Source of the DNA: Aureococcus anophagefferens
Taxonomy: Eukaryota > Sar > Pelagophyceae > Pelagomonadales > Pelagomonadaceae
Assembly (NCBI RefSeq): GCF_000186865.1
Contig: NW_008705572.1
Span: 1,230,652 to 1,294,651 of the forward strand
Length of the DNA stretch: 64,000 nt
Reading direction: 5' to 3'
In this document: in pieces, positions 28,133-37,852 of the stretch
Numbering within the stretch: position 1 is the first letter of the stretch
How the letters are laid out: the number at the start of each line of letters is the position of its first letter
The notes under the pieces: model-generated
The model's database searches: none
What the model saw: only the letters and a program-made list of their open reading frames with translations
What the model was told of the DNA's origin: nothing
Program-made: the position numbers and the translations under genes

Positions 28133-31100
28133 CTACGACAGCGCGGCGTGGTCGAGGAAGTGCTTGACGACGTCGAAGCCCGGGGCGTTCATCCACTCGC
28201 GGCGCACGATGAGGTCCGCGTTGTTCATGAGGCCCGCGTTGAAGACGTCGACGCGGTCCCAGCCGCAGGCCTGGAGGTTGCGGAGCGCGGCGAAGTAGGA
28301 CGCGCGATCGCGCTTGTCGGACGCGTCGACCCAGCCCCGGCCCGCGTCCTCGGCGTGGAGCGGCCGGGGCCTGGCCCCGAGGCCGAAGAAGCGCGGGCTG
28401 CCCGGCGGCGGCGGCGGCCGCTCGTCGGCCGGGCGGACGTCCTCGCCCGCGGCGAGGACCATGACGAGGCGGTACGCGTCGTCGTCGACGAGCTGGCGCA
28501 GCGAGTCGTCGGAGGACGACGCGTAGGGCGTCTTCTCGCGGACGGACGCGGACGCGTACTCGACGGAGCGGTCGTACTTGACGTTCGCGTAGCACGCGCG
28601 CCGGCGGAAGCACTTGAGGGGCGCCAGAAAGTCGTCGTCGAGGGCGAGCCGCAGGACCAGCGGCAGCGCCGGCCGGCCCGGCACGGGCGCGCGGTCCTCC
28701 AGGAGCAGCTCCCGGCGCGTCTTCGGGCCCCCGTCGCAGCGCCGCGCGAGCCGCGGCGACCCGAGGTGCGGCGACGCGAAGGTCACGAAGTTCGCGAGCC
28801 GCGCGGTGCCGCCGAGGGCCTTGGCGCCGGCGCCGGACCCCGCGCGGACCCCGCGCGGGCGGCAGGCCTCGGCCGCGGCGAGGGACCCCTCGAAGGCCGC
28901 GGGCTCGCCGCCGCCCTCGTCCCACTCGCGGACCGCGCCGCCCGCCCAGAGCGCCTTGAGCGCGTAGCGCGCGTAGAGGCCGCCGAGGTCGTGGCAGACG
29001 AAGCTCAGCTTGTCCACCTTCGGCTTGCCGCGCAGCACCGAGGAGATCTCGCGCACGAGGCGGTCGCCGCCCGCGGCGACGCCGTCGAGCGTCCGGCCCG
29101 CGTTCGCTTCCGCGACGTGGACGAGCGCGTCCGACGGGCAGCGCGCCTCGACGGCCGCGGCGAGGTGGCTCATGTCGAAGGGCGTGCCGTGGAGGCCGTG
29201 CACGAGGATCCAGCAGTGGCTCGGGTCGCGGCCCCGCGCGCCGTAGCGGACCCGGTCCGTCGCGAGCCTCTTGGACGTGCCGCTCCAGTCGCCCCAGAGC
29301 GTCGTGCCCCGGCTCAGCTCGTGGAGCGCGCGCACGCGGACGACGTAGGTCGTGTCCGGCTTGAGGCCCTTGACGCAGCACCGCGTCGCGTGGCACTCGT
29401 CCGACGCGATGCGCCACGCGCCGCCGAGCAGGCCCGGCGCGCCGTAGGTGACCTGGAACGCGGCGACGGAGTCGAGGTAGGGCGCCCGCGGCGGCTGCCA
29501 GCGCACGGTCAGGGACGTCGACGTCTTCGCCTCCAAAACCGGCGCCGACGGCTCCGGGAGGCCCGACGTCCGCGACCCGGGCCCGACGAGCTGCGCCATG
29601 GACAGGTGGCTCGCCCAGTCCCGGAGGTGCGCCTCGGCGTCGGCGGCCAGGATCCAGGTCTCCCGCGCGTTGCCCGCGCCGCCGATGGGCATGCGCGCCT
29701 CCGTCGCCTCGTCCTCGACGACGACGCGGAGGTCGCGGATGCCCTCCTCGGAGCTCCGCGTCGCCGTCACGAGCGCGACGCGCTCCATGGCGATGGCCAC
29801 GGCGGGCTCGGGCAGGTAGCCCGCTTCCGCGTGCTTCGACGGCCGGTGGAACTGGAGCCGGTTGCCCACGAGCTTGCCGAAGAAGCGCCGCACCGCGGGG
29901 TCGCCGGGCACCTTCACGAGCAGGAACCCCGAGATGGACGTCGCGCCCGCGAAGATGGCCCGCACGCCCCCGGCGACGACGGGCGGCGCCGCCTTGGCCG
30001 GGAGCGCCGACGGCGCGCGGTCCCGGAAGACGTCGCGGCAGAGCGCGACGAGCCGGGACCGGCCCGCGCCCACGGGCACGTCCGCGTCGGCCTCGAGCAA
30101 CGCGTGCTTGAGCGCGTTCGCGGACCAGTTGCTGAAGAGCTTCATGGAGTCGCCGAGCGCCGGCCGCCGGAAGCGGATCGCCAGGGGCCACTCCGCGCTC
30201 CGGATGAGCTCGATGGACTCGTTGAACTTGAGCCGGTCCACGGCGAGGCCGTTGACGCCGACGAGCTCGTCGTCGACGGCGATCTTGCCGCAGGACTCGG
30301 CGAAGCCCACGGCGCCGTCGTCCGTCGGCGTGAAGCCCCGCACCACGATCTTGTAGAGGTCGAGCTCCTCGAGCACCATGTTCAGCGGCCCCCGGTCGAG
30401 GAACGACACCTCGTACTCCGCGCGGACGTTCGGCGCCATGTGGTCGCCCCTGAGCGCCTCGGCCTCGCGCCGCTTGAGCTCCGCGAGCTCCTCCTCGCGC
30501 TGGCGGCAGACGCGGCACGTCTTCGTCGCGCCGCTCGCGGACCAGTACATGCCTGTGTGGAATTCAACCACTGGTCTGGGCGGTCCTGACCAAACTTCAG
30601 AATCTCTCTAGCTCCGTCAATTCGACGTCGCTTCGGCTGATTTTTGGACGAATCGATTGCTCTCGTCGAGTTCTCGAAGCACAGCCGAAGAGCTTGCGTC
30701 GAAACGGTCGCATATGCGCACATTGAAGTCGAGTTGAAGATTTGAATTCCACGCGGGTACACGCTCTGGCACGTCTCGCACATGACGTGCCTTCCGCCCG
30801 GGGCCTTGCGCGCGCCGTCGACGGGCGTCTCCGGCGGGACGTCCGGCGCCTTCGTGGGCGTGAGCGTGGCCTCGTCGGGGAGGGCCGGGGCGGGCGCGGC
30901 CGGCGCGGCGTCGCCCAAACCCAGGAGGTCGGGCTCGGCCGCCGCGAAGCCCTCGTCGTCGTCGTCGTCGTCGTCGTCGACGTCGTCGTCGCGCTTGGGC
31001 TTGGGCGCGCGCTCCTCGTCGCTGTCCTCGGCGCGCGCGGCGCCGGGCACGGACGCGCGCTTCCGGGCCTTGGCGGCCTCGGCCGTCGACCGGCTCGCGT

Positions 31101-31380
31101 CGGCGACGCTCAGGAAGATGCTCGGATCGACGATCGCGTGCGCGCCCTCGTCGCCGGCCTTGATCTGCGCCTCGACGGTCCAGAGGATCGTCGCCACGTC
31201 CGCGCCCGACGTGATGCCCAGCTGCGCGAGGCACTCGTTCGTCACGAGGCAGAGCAGCACGCGCCCGTTGATGCGCTTCGCCGCGACCTCGTCGTGGTAG
31301 CGCCCGAGGCCCAAGGCCCGCAGCCAGTCCTGCACGTCCTCGACGCTGTAGGACGCGATGGACTTGGCCGGCTCCTCCAT
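28133..31380 (-). CDS. SAM-zinc-PDZ-PH-FN3-lipase (DUF676) multidomain protein
   Basis: Two exons joined as 31380-30753 and 30552-28133, 1015 residues. The 200-bp intron has GT (GTGGAA) and CACACAG ends, and phases match (628 nt, then 2420 nt). Residues 10-75 are a SAM domain (YSVEDVQDWLRALGLGRYHD). An acidic run follows. The splice joins C201-x-x-C204 to C222-x-x-C225, a four-Cys zinc site that neither exon holds alone. Then come PDZ (about 255-345), PH-like (about 415-535), FN3 (about 545-640) and a DUF676 alpha/beta hydrolase (SHCWILVHGLHGTPFDMSHL, then FVCHDLGGLYARYAL). The nucleophile elbow has Asp731 where lipases have Ser, so esterase action is doubtful. Likely a membrane-adjacent scaffold. 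Confidence 0.75.
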
Positions 31381-32772
31381 CCGGGCGGCGCGGCCGCGCG
31401 CCGCGGTGCCAGACTGGGTGGACAGCGGAAGGCTGCCCCGCTCTCACGCGCGGGCTTGCGTTGGATACCGGGGGGCGCACCAAAAAAAAATCGCTGCCCC
31501 GCAGGGGCGGCGAAGGGGAGGAGGGTAATTTAGAGCCTCTGGCGCGCGCCCGAAGGGTACGACCGGGGGCAGAAGCGGATGCGGTGCCCAAGGCACCGTG
31601 GTTCGACCTAGCGCGCAGCGCGCGGCGCGCTCCGCGGCCGCCACGGGCCCGAAGGCTCTCGTCCGAGATCCAGGCGGCGGCGACTGCGCGCGCGCCGTCC
31701 GCGCGGCGACGCCGCGCCGCGGCCCGCTCGGCCGCGGCGGCGCCGACGCGCGCGACCGCGCGCGCGACCGCGCGCGCGAGGACCGCGCGGCGCCGGCCCG
31801 CGGCCGCGCGGCGCCGGCCCGCGGCCGCGCGCCGCCGCTCGCCGCCGACGGCGCGCGCGCGCCAGGCGGCGACCGCGCGCTGCGCGCCGCGCCGCGCGTC
31901 AAGCGCCGCGGCCGCGCGCCGCGACCGCCGCGGCGAGTGCCGCGAGCGAGCCGCGGAGCGCGCGAGACCGCTGGACGCGGACGTGGCGCGCCGCCGTCCG
32001 CCGGAGCGCGCGGCGCGCGGCCGCGGCCCAAGCTGCCGCGTTGTGCAGACGTCGGCGCCCAAAGCTTGTCGAGCCGGCAGCGCGCCAAAGCTTGTCGCGC
32101 CGACCGCCCGTCGACGCAGCGCTCAGGTCTCGCCGTCACGTCACGGACGTAGCAACGGCGCGGCTCGAGGGCTGCGTCGCGCAACGAATGCATCTCGTTG
32201 CGCGCGGAGCTGGCGCCGCCCCAGCAACGGCGCGGCTCGAGAGCAGCCCGTAGCAGCCCCGCAGCGTTCCGCAGCAGCTTCAGCACCTGACGGCACGGCG
32301 CGACGATGACGCGACATCATCGGACGGATTTGGAGCCACGGAACGTGAATGCGCTCGCAAAAACGTGCACTAGCGTCGAACGCAGCCGACGCCGCAGGAT
32401 GGAGCTCTGCTTAGGCGAGAGCGTTGGAGCGTTTGCTGTCGAAATCAGCAAAGACTTCAGCGTTTGCAGGCGATTCTGTGGCTCGGGCTGCCCGAGAGCG
32501 GCTTATTCACTTTGGGTTCACCGCCTTGGTTTGCATCATCCCTATGTGGTACCCCCTTGGTTTGCACTGCTTTATTCACTTTCCCGGTATCCGCAGCCGG
32601 TCCACGCGCGGCACCTCGGCATCTATGGCCGCACCGTGCTCGCGGTATCTATTGGGCAGCTCCGGGCTGCCAACCGCAGGGAGCACACTCGCTTTGAAAT
32701 CGACAGAGCCGGTCGCGGCGCTCCGTCTCCGGTGCCTTGGGACGCGAGTCGGCGCCGCGCCCCGTCGAAGCC
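31381..32772. other. Gene-poor interval, extreme CG low complexity
   Basis: I see no gene here. About 31600-32040 is almost pure CG-rich simple sequence (CGCGACCGCGCGCG-like), which opens long artificial frames on both strands. A 19-bp word AGCAACGGCGCGGCTCGAG occurs at 32151 and again at 32223. From 32500 to 32590 the words TTATTCACTTT and CCTTGGTTTGCA each occur twice. The stretch must hold the promoters of the SAM/lipase gene (minus) and the BART gene (plus). Confidence 0.6.
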
Positions 32773-33512
32773 ATGCCGAGCCTGGACGACGACGACGACG
32801 CCAAGGCGACGAAGCAGGAAGGCGGCGAGATCCCCCCCATCGTGCAGCGGGCGCGCAGCCCGCGCCGCGACGCCTCGCGCGCCGCCGCGGCGCGACGCGA
32901 CGACGACGTAGGCGATCCAGTACTGCTGGAGCAACGGCTTCCTCGACGTCTTCCGCAAGTACTTCCGGGACAACGCCAAGCCGTTCATCGGCTACCCCCC
33001 GAAACGCGACATGGAGTCGGCCGCGCGCGCGCCGCGTCCGACGGCCGCCGCCGCCGCCGCCGCGTGGCGCGCCCGCGCGCTTCCGTAGACGCGACCGCCG
33101 CCCGCAGGAGCACACGCTCGAACACTGGGACCTCTTCCAGACGTGCGCCGCCCCCGCGCCCGCCGCGCTTCCGCGCGCGCGTCGACGGCGCCCCCCCGCC
33201 AGGTACCTCAAGCTCTACGAGACGACGCTGGCCGACTGGCTCAAGGAGCAGGGCGTGGACCAGAAGGATTTTTACCGCGACGTGCAGCACGTCCAGGACA
33301 CGACGACGGACCCGAAGGTCCAGGAGTTCGTCTACTGCCTCCTCGCGTCGTGCGACTACGACAGCTTCTACTCCGTCATGGTCCGCGAGGCGATGAAGCT
33401 CAGCGCGAACAAGCCCATCATCAGGGCACCCGTCATGGCCGAGTCCAAGGGCGGCGACGACGACGACGACGACCCCAAGGGCGGCGGCGGCGGCAACAAG
33501 GGCGAGAAGTAG
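32773..33512 (+). CDS. BART-domain protein (ARL2BP/CFAP36-like), four exons
   Basis: Exons about 32773-32841 (or 32850), 32912-33022, 33108-33142 and 33203-33512, giving roughly 174-177 residues. Joined, they read IQYCWSNGFLDVFRKYFRDN, EHTLEHWDLFQT, YLKLYETTLADWLKEQGVD and VQEFVYCLLASCDYDSFYSV, the helical BART fold that binds ARL2/ARL3-type GTPases. In CFAP36 and ARL2BP this serves cilia or mitochondria. Intron 1 can use GT (GTGCAG) or GC. Intron 2 (33023-33107) keeps phase only with a GC donor. Intron 3 (33143-33202) is a plain GT-AG intron. The C-terminus is an Asp/Gly/Lys low-complexity tail. Confidence 0.75.
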
Positions 33513-33631
33513 GCGCCGCGGCGCGGCCGCGCCGCGCCGCGGAGGCGACGGCGACCCCGCCCGCGAGCGTCCCCGGACGGGCCTAAACGCAGCTCCCCCG
33601 GGGATCTCGTTTTTTGGGGGTTGCGGGGGCT

Positions 33632-34113
33632 TTACGCGGCTTCGCCGTCGTCCTTCGGCGGCGGGCAGACGATGTTCGCCGCGGCGAGCGTCGAGAGCGG
33701 CTCCGGCTCCGCGCGGGGCGGGCACGCCGCGTCGGGCGCGGCGGGCTCCGGCGCGGCGGCCTCGACCGCGGCCGGCGCGGCGGCCTCGACCGCGGCCGGC
33801 GCGGCGGCCGCGGCGCCGCCGACGATGACGGCGACGTTCTCTTGGGGCTCGAGCGGCGGGAGCGCGGCGTCGGCGCCCCCGTCCTTCGCCGGCGCCGGCG
33901 CCGCCGACGTCGCGGCGCGCTCCCGCGCGATGGCCGCGGCCGTGGCCTTGTCGAGGGCGACGCTCGGTTCCTGCGGCGCCGCCGGGGTCGGGGTCGTCAC
34001 ATTGGTCATGGCGGCCTGGAGGAGGGCGTGCTTCTGGTCCGGGGGCAGCTGCTCGAGCTGCTGCAGGAGGCCCAGGGCGACGCCCGCCGGCGCCGCCTGG
34101 CCCGGCGGCGCCT

Positions 34114-34144
<31 letters not shown>

Positions 34145-35040
34145 GTAGCCGGCCGGCGGCGGCGCGTAGCCGGCCGGCGGCGGCGCGTAGCCGGCCGGCG
34201 GCGGCGCGGCCTGGGGCAGGCTGTAGAGGGCCTGGGCGGCGGCGGCCGCGTCCGGCGGCGGCGCGCCGTAGTACGGCGGCCGCGGCGCCGACGGGGGCGC
34301 GCCGACGTAGGCGCCCGGGTGGGCGCCGTAGGGGCCCGGGGGCACGAAGCCCGCCTGCGGGTAGACGCCGCCGTAGGCCGGGGCCCCGTAGGACGCGTAG
34401 GGCGACGGGCCCGTCCAGGGCGTCGCGCTCCGGCCGAACGCGGCGACGTGCGCGGCGTCGGGCGAGCCGGCCGCGAGGTGCCGCGGGAGCTCGTTCGGCG
34501 CGAGGTGGCCGCCGGCGTTCGTGCGCGGCCGCTTCGCCGCCGGGTCGACGCCCTCCTCCTTGTTGATGCGCAGGAAGTGCTTCTGCGCGTGGCTCCGGAC
34601 CTGCGGCTCGGTCCGCGTCTTCATGACCGACGAGATCTTCGTCCAGGAGCGGCCGTAGCGCTGCATGAGCTCGAGGAACTCGGCGTGCCTAGGAATTGGG
34701 GTTTTGGTGTGTGGGAAGGGAGGGAGGGGTTTGGTGCGCGCGCGCGGGCGAGTCCGGGACGCGGGGCGACGCGCTCTTCCTCGGTCCAGCGGCCGTGGCG
34801 CTGGTCCGGCTTCGCCGCGGGCTTCGGCGCGGGCCGCCGCGCCTCCGGGAAGCCCATGGGCGGCATGAAGCCCACGGGCGGCGCGAGGACCGGCGGCGAG
34901 AGGCCGCCGACGGCCGAGACGACTCGGCCGTTCCCGTCCGTCGCGAGCGACGGATACGTCGCGGCGCTCATCGTCGACGCCTCGGGCTCCGGCATCGTCT
35001 CCGACGTAGGGGGCGCGCCGAGCGTGGGCGGGTCGCTCAT
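33632..35040 (-). CDS. SHAQKYF-class Myb/SANT transcription factor
   Basis: Exons 35040-34775 and 34688-33632, 440 residues. The splice restores RWTEEEHAEFLELMQRYGRS, then WTKISSVMKTRTEPQVRSHA with QKHFLRINKEE, a single Myb repeat of the SHAQKYF (CCA1/REVEILLE-like) class that binds promoter DNA. The only junction giving the conserved EEEHxxF spacing uses a GC donor (GA|GCGCGT) and CCTAG acceptor (intron 34689-34774, 86 bp). The rest is Pro/Ala/Tyr-rich, with PPPAGYA repeated four times (about residues 250-285) and two VEAAAPAA copies near the end, probably disordered activation regions. In other algae this class takes part in clock or light regulation; here that is only a possibility. Confidence 0.85.
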
Positions 35041-35340
35041 TGGTAGTTTTGGCGGAGCGGCGACGACTCGCTCGTTTCGTGAGAGCGAGTTGTTGGCGAC
35101 CCAAGGCGTCCGAGTGTGGTGGGGTGGTGATTGGTGCGGTCTGGATGACCGGCGGCGAGCGCGGATGTTTCCTTGACGGCCGGCGATGCGCGTGGAGGCT
35201 CTGGACTTCGACGGGTCGCAGACCTCGCGGAGGACGCGGATATCTCGAGCGGATATTCAAGATTCTCGCATGTGTCAGATACCCGAGCTGTCCGCGCGCG
35301 TAGGCCTCCGTCCTCACCTCTCTTAACAGACCTAAAAAAA

Positions 35341-35404
35341 GCGGAGCTGGTTCGGGCCGCGCCGGGGATCGAGAAACCCCTGGGCGGCCGTCATGCGCTC
35401 GCGC
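35341..35404 (-). promoter_or_regulatory. SECIS-like hairpin in the 3' region of the DsbA-like gene
   Basis: Directly after the stop, the transcript can fold as: helix I GCGAGC with GCTC(C)GC; an internal loop with AUGAC on the 5' side and CGAAC on the 3' side, matching the UGA/GA quartet layout; helix II of about 12 pairs (GGCCGC/GCGGCC, CC/GG, GGGG/CCCC with one bulged A); and loop UUUCUCGAU. The quartet and helix length resemble a SECIS element, but the expected AA (or CC) in the apical loop is missing. Weak candidate only. Confidence 0.3.
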
Positions 35405-36208
35405 TCAGGCGCCGAGGTGCGGGGGCACGGTGCCCGTGTCGATGAGGTGCTTGAACGTGCGCCGCAGGAAGTCCTTCTCCGGCGCGCCGTTGGAGATGAC
35501 GTGCTTGTCGTCGAGGACGATGACGGGCACGGCGTTGATGCCCATGGCGACGTAGTGCTGGTAGCGCTCGAGCACCTCCCGCGCGCCGAGGCCGTCGGCC
35601 CGGGCGAGGAGCTCCGGCGCGCGCTGGACGCCCGCGGCGCGCGCGGCCTCGAGGAGCTTCGCGTGGTCGCTCAGCGGCTCGTTGTCGACGTGGTTCAATT
35701 TGTAGATCGCCTCGATCATGGGATCCTCGCGGCCCTGCTGCCGCGCGAGCCAGATGAGGCGCTGCGCGTCGAAGGACGAGCCCCATCGGCCGCCGTCGAC
35801 GCCGAAGGGCGACGTGAGGTCGAGGCCGTCGGCCTTCCAGGCGCCCACGAGGCCCGCGATCCTGGCCTTCTTCTCCGCCATGGACGCGTTCGGCCGCCGC
35901 CGCTCGCTCAGCGCCGTGAAGTACTCGAGCTTGTCGACGCCGCGCGAGTCGCGCGGCAGATCCGGGTAGAGCTGGAACGGCTGGAACCGGATCTCGAACG
36001 CCACGTCGGGGAACTCGGCCGCGACGGCCTCCACGCGCCGCTTCGACGGCCAGGCCCAGTATCAGTTCGGGTCGGAAACGATGTCGACGACGACCTTCGA
36101 CCGCTTCTTCGAGGGCGCCGCGCGGGGCCGCTGCGGCTCGTCGTCCTCGGACGCCGTGTCGAGATCGAGATCGGCCCACTTGGCGTAGGCGGCGTCGAGG
36201 GAGCTCAT
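35405..36208 (-). CDS. DsbA/FrnE-like oxidoreductase, selenoprotein candidate with in-frame TGA
   Basis: From ATG 36208 (MSSLDAAYAKWADLDLDTAS) the frame is open to 35405 except for one TGA at 36064-36062, codon 49: 267 codons in all. Around it the protein reads VVVDIVSDPN, TGA, YWAWPSKRRVEAVAAEFPD. FrnE-type DsbA proteins have SDxxCPWCxxGKRRxE here, so the TGA sits exactly where the first active-site Cys lies; the second Cys is Ala. The rest fits the family (FQPFQLYPDLP, WGSSFDAQRLIWLARQQG, NAVPVIVLDDKHVISNGA). Reading TGA as selenocysteine explains this better than a pseudogene, since coding bias and homology continue on both sides. Without recoding, the C-terminal ORF would lack the redox site. 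A short Lys-rich N-terminus and no signal peptide suggest cytosol or nucleus. Confidence 0.75.
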
Positions 36209-36310
36209 GTCGTCCAAACGGTGGCGACCGGGCGTCGTCAGACGAGGTCCCGCTCTTGGTGGTGAGAGAGCAGCCCACCTCCCGAAGGTTGCTAAAAATC
36301 ACCCACTTGA

Positions 36311-36729
36311 TACTGGTCTTTGCAGAAACGTTGTCCGCAACAAAAAACGAAGTTAACTTATCCAGCGTCTCATCCAGTGAGTGGTTGCGAAGCAGCGAGT
36401 GATGCAGCGACAATTTTGGCCATTTGCAGCAGGTGCACCGCGCGCAGCAGAGGGAGCAGCGAGTCGCGCAGCATGTCGCGCAGCGTGTGGGAAGACCGAT
36501 CTTAGCCCATGCGAGCCCCGAGACAGCGCGGAGTGGTTTTTCGACACCCCTGACCCCGACTTCCCATAGCGAAGTACTCTCCGTTGTGCCCATCGTGGGC
36601 CAGATCATGCCGAACGGGCTGCCCGATAATCGACGCGTCCATCGACTTGCTGCAATATTTATCGACTTGCTGCGGGGATTCCGTCTTCAGCTTCACTTGT
36701 TGCGGACAACGTTTCTGCAAAGACCAGTA
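36311..36729. mobile_element. 419-bp MITE, copy 1
   Basis: The ends are 33-bp perfect inverted repeats beginning TACTGGTCTTTGCAGAAACG. If TA is a target duplication, the element proper is 36313-36727 with 31-bp repeats starting CTGGTC, a Tc1/mariner (Stowaway-like) layout. The interior has no transposase. It contains a doubled ATCGACTTGCTGC word near the right end. Every base I compared matches copy 2. It sits between the promoters of the DsbA-like gene and the next plus-strand gene. Confidence 0.85.
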
Positions 36730-36766
36730 AGTCAACTTGATGACATAAACTTTTGAAGTAAGCGGC

Positions 36767-37852
36767 ATGGGCAGCCTTCTCAAGCGTTTGGCTGCGTTGC
36801 TCTTGCTCTGCGCCGACTTCACCCGACCGATGCACACAGGCGTCATCTACGTCGGCCAGGCCTGCCGGCGGGAGGCGCTGTGGAAGGTCTGGGCGAGCCA
36901 CGAGGAGGCCCTGCTGGGGCCGCTGCGGAAGCGCGGCGAGGTGTCCCTCTTCGCCTGGTTCGACAACCTGACGACGACGCCCAACGAGCGGGGGTGGATC
37001 ACGGAGGCGCAGGTGAAGTGCTACGTCGAGCGCATCATCCCGCTGGCGCCGTGGACGGAGCTCGTCTTCGACAACCCGAGGCCCAAGGCGCACCCGAAGG
37101 AGACGGTCATGGACGCGCGGCGGCGGCGCGCGATGGCCCACTTCGGCCGCGCGGAGCCCTACGCGTCCACCGTGGAACGCTGGGTGCTCTTGCGGCCCGA
37201 CCTCTGGTTCCGCACGACCTTCGACGACTGGGGCGTCGACGACGGCAAGGACGTCAACATCGCGCACGTCGAATCCGTGCACCAGAAGACGACGTGCACG
37301 GCGCCGCCCCCCCGGGACGCGCGGCGGCCCCTGCAGGGCAGCGACGCCCTCTACATTCTCTCGCCGACGTTCATGAAAGTCGCGCTCGACAACGATTTAG
37401 GCGTCGGCCGCATGACGATGCGCTACCGCGACGGCACGGACGACCTCGTGACGAACTACGGCCCGGCGAAGCACGGCAAGTCCCCGGGGTTGGACACGCA
37501 CGTGCTCATGAACGCGTCCTGCGGCCAGAACACGCGGTCGAACGCCTGGAACCCGATCTACACGATCGGGCCGACGTGCTGCTACGCGTGGCCCAACGCG
37601 TCGCTCCACGCGAACGGCACCTGCACCGCGAGCGTCGACCTCTGGCCCGACGAGGACGGCGACTTCAAACCCGAGTACGCCGGGGACCTCGTCCTACTCG
37701 ACAACGACCCCCTCGACGTCGCCGGCGGCGCGCCGCGGCGCGTGCTCAACCCGCCGCACTGCGCGACGCGCCACGCGCGCGCCAAAAGCGGCGACGCGCC
37801 GCGGCCCGCCGTGCGGCCCCTCATCCACTTTTCGCCTCCTAAAGCTCGTTAG
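36767..37852 (+). CDS. Secreted glycosyltransferase-like protein of unknown family
   Basis: 361 residues with a signal peptide (LLKRLAALLLLCADF). Visible: HTGVIYVGQACRREALWKVW near the start, FAWFDNLTTTPNE, ERWVLLRPDLWFRTTFDDWG and a Cys-rich C-terminal part (ASCGQNTRSNAWNP, GPTCCYAWPN). The R-P-D segment followed by a hydrophobic strand, and the alternating strand/helix pattern, resemble GT-A-like proteins of algae, and the neighbour on the other strand has a comparable VVARCDVVVPG segment. I cannot name a family or substrate. The start lies 37 bp after the MITE, so the element may form part of its promoter. Confidence 0.55.
   Translation: MGSLLKRLAALLLLCADFTRPMHTGVIYVGQACRREALWKVWASHEEALLGPLRKRGEVSLFAWFDNLTTTPNERGWITEAQVKCYVERIIPLAPWTELVFDNPRPKAHPKETVMDARRRRAMAHFGRAEPYASTVERWVLLRPDLWFRTTFDDWGVDDGKDVNIAHVESVHQKTTCTAPPPRDARRPLQGSDALYILSPTFMKVALDNDLGVGRMTMRYRDGTDDLVTNYGPAKHGKSPGLDTHVLMNASCGQNTRSNAWNPIYTIGPTCCYAWPNASLHANGTCTASVDLWPDEDGDFKPEYAGDLVLLDNDPLDVAGGAPRRVLNPPHCATRHARAKSGDAPRPAVRPLIHFSPPKAR

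Noticed and set aside
32306..32911. A 201-codon plus frame before the BART gene
   Set aside because: Mixed composition, no bias, and it runs in the wrong frame through BART exon 1.
36062..36064. Reading the TGA in the DsbA-like gene as a pseudogene mutation
   Set aside because: Coding bias and family similarity are intact on both sides and the TGA falls exactly on the redox Cys column, which is unlikely for a random stop.
36320..36572. Short ORFs inside the MITEs
   Set aside because: They overlap each other on both strands, have no domain and recur only because the element is duplicated.
36306..36740. Longer target duplications (ACTTGA, GGCGC) near the MITE ends
   Set aside because: These matches lie five bases away from the right end and differ between copies; the TA at both ends is the simpler duplication.
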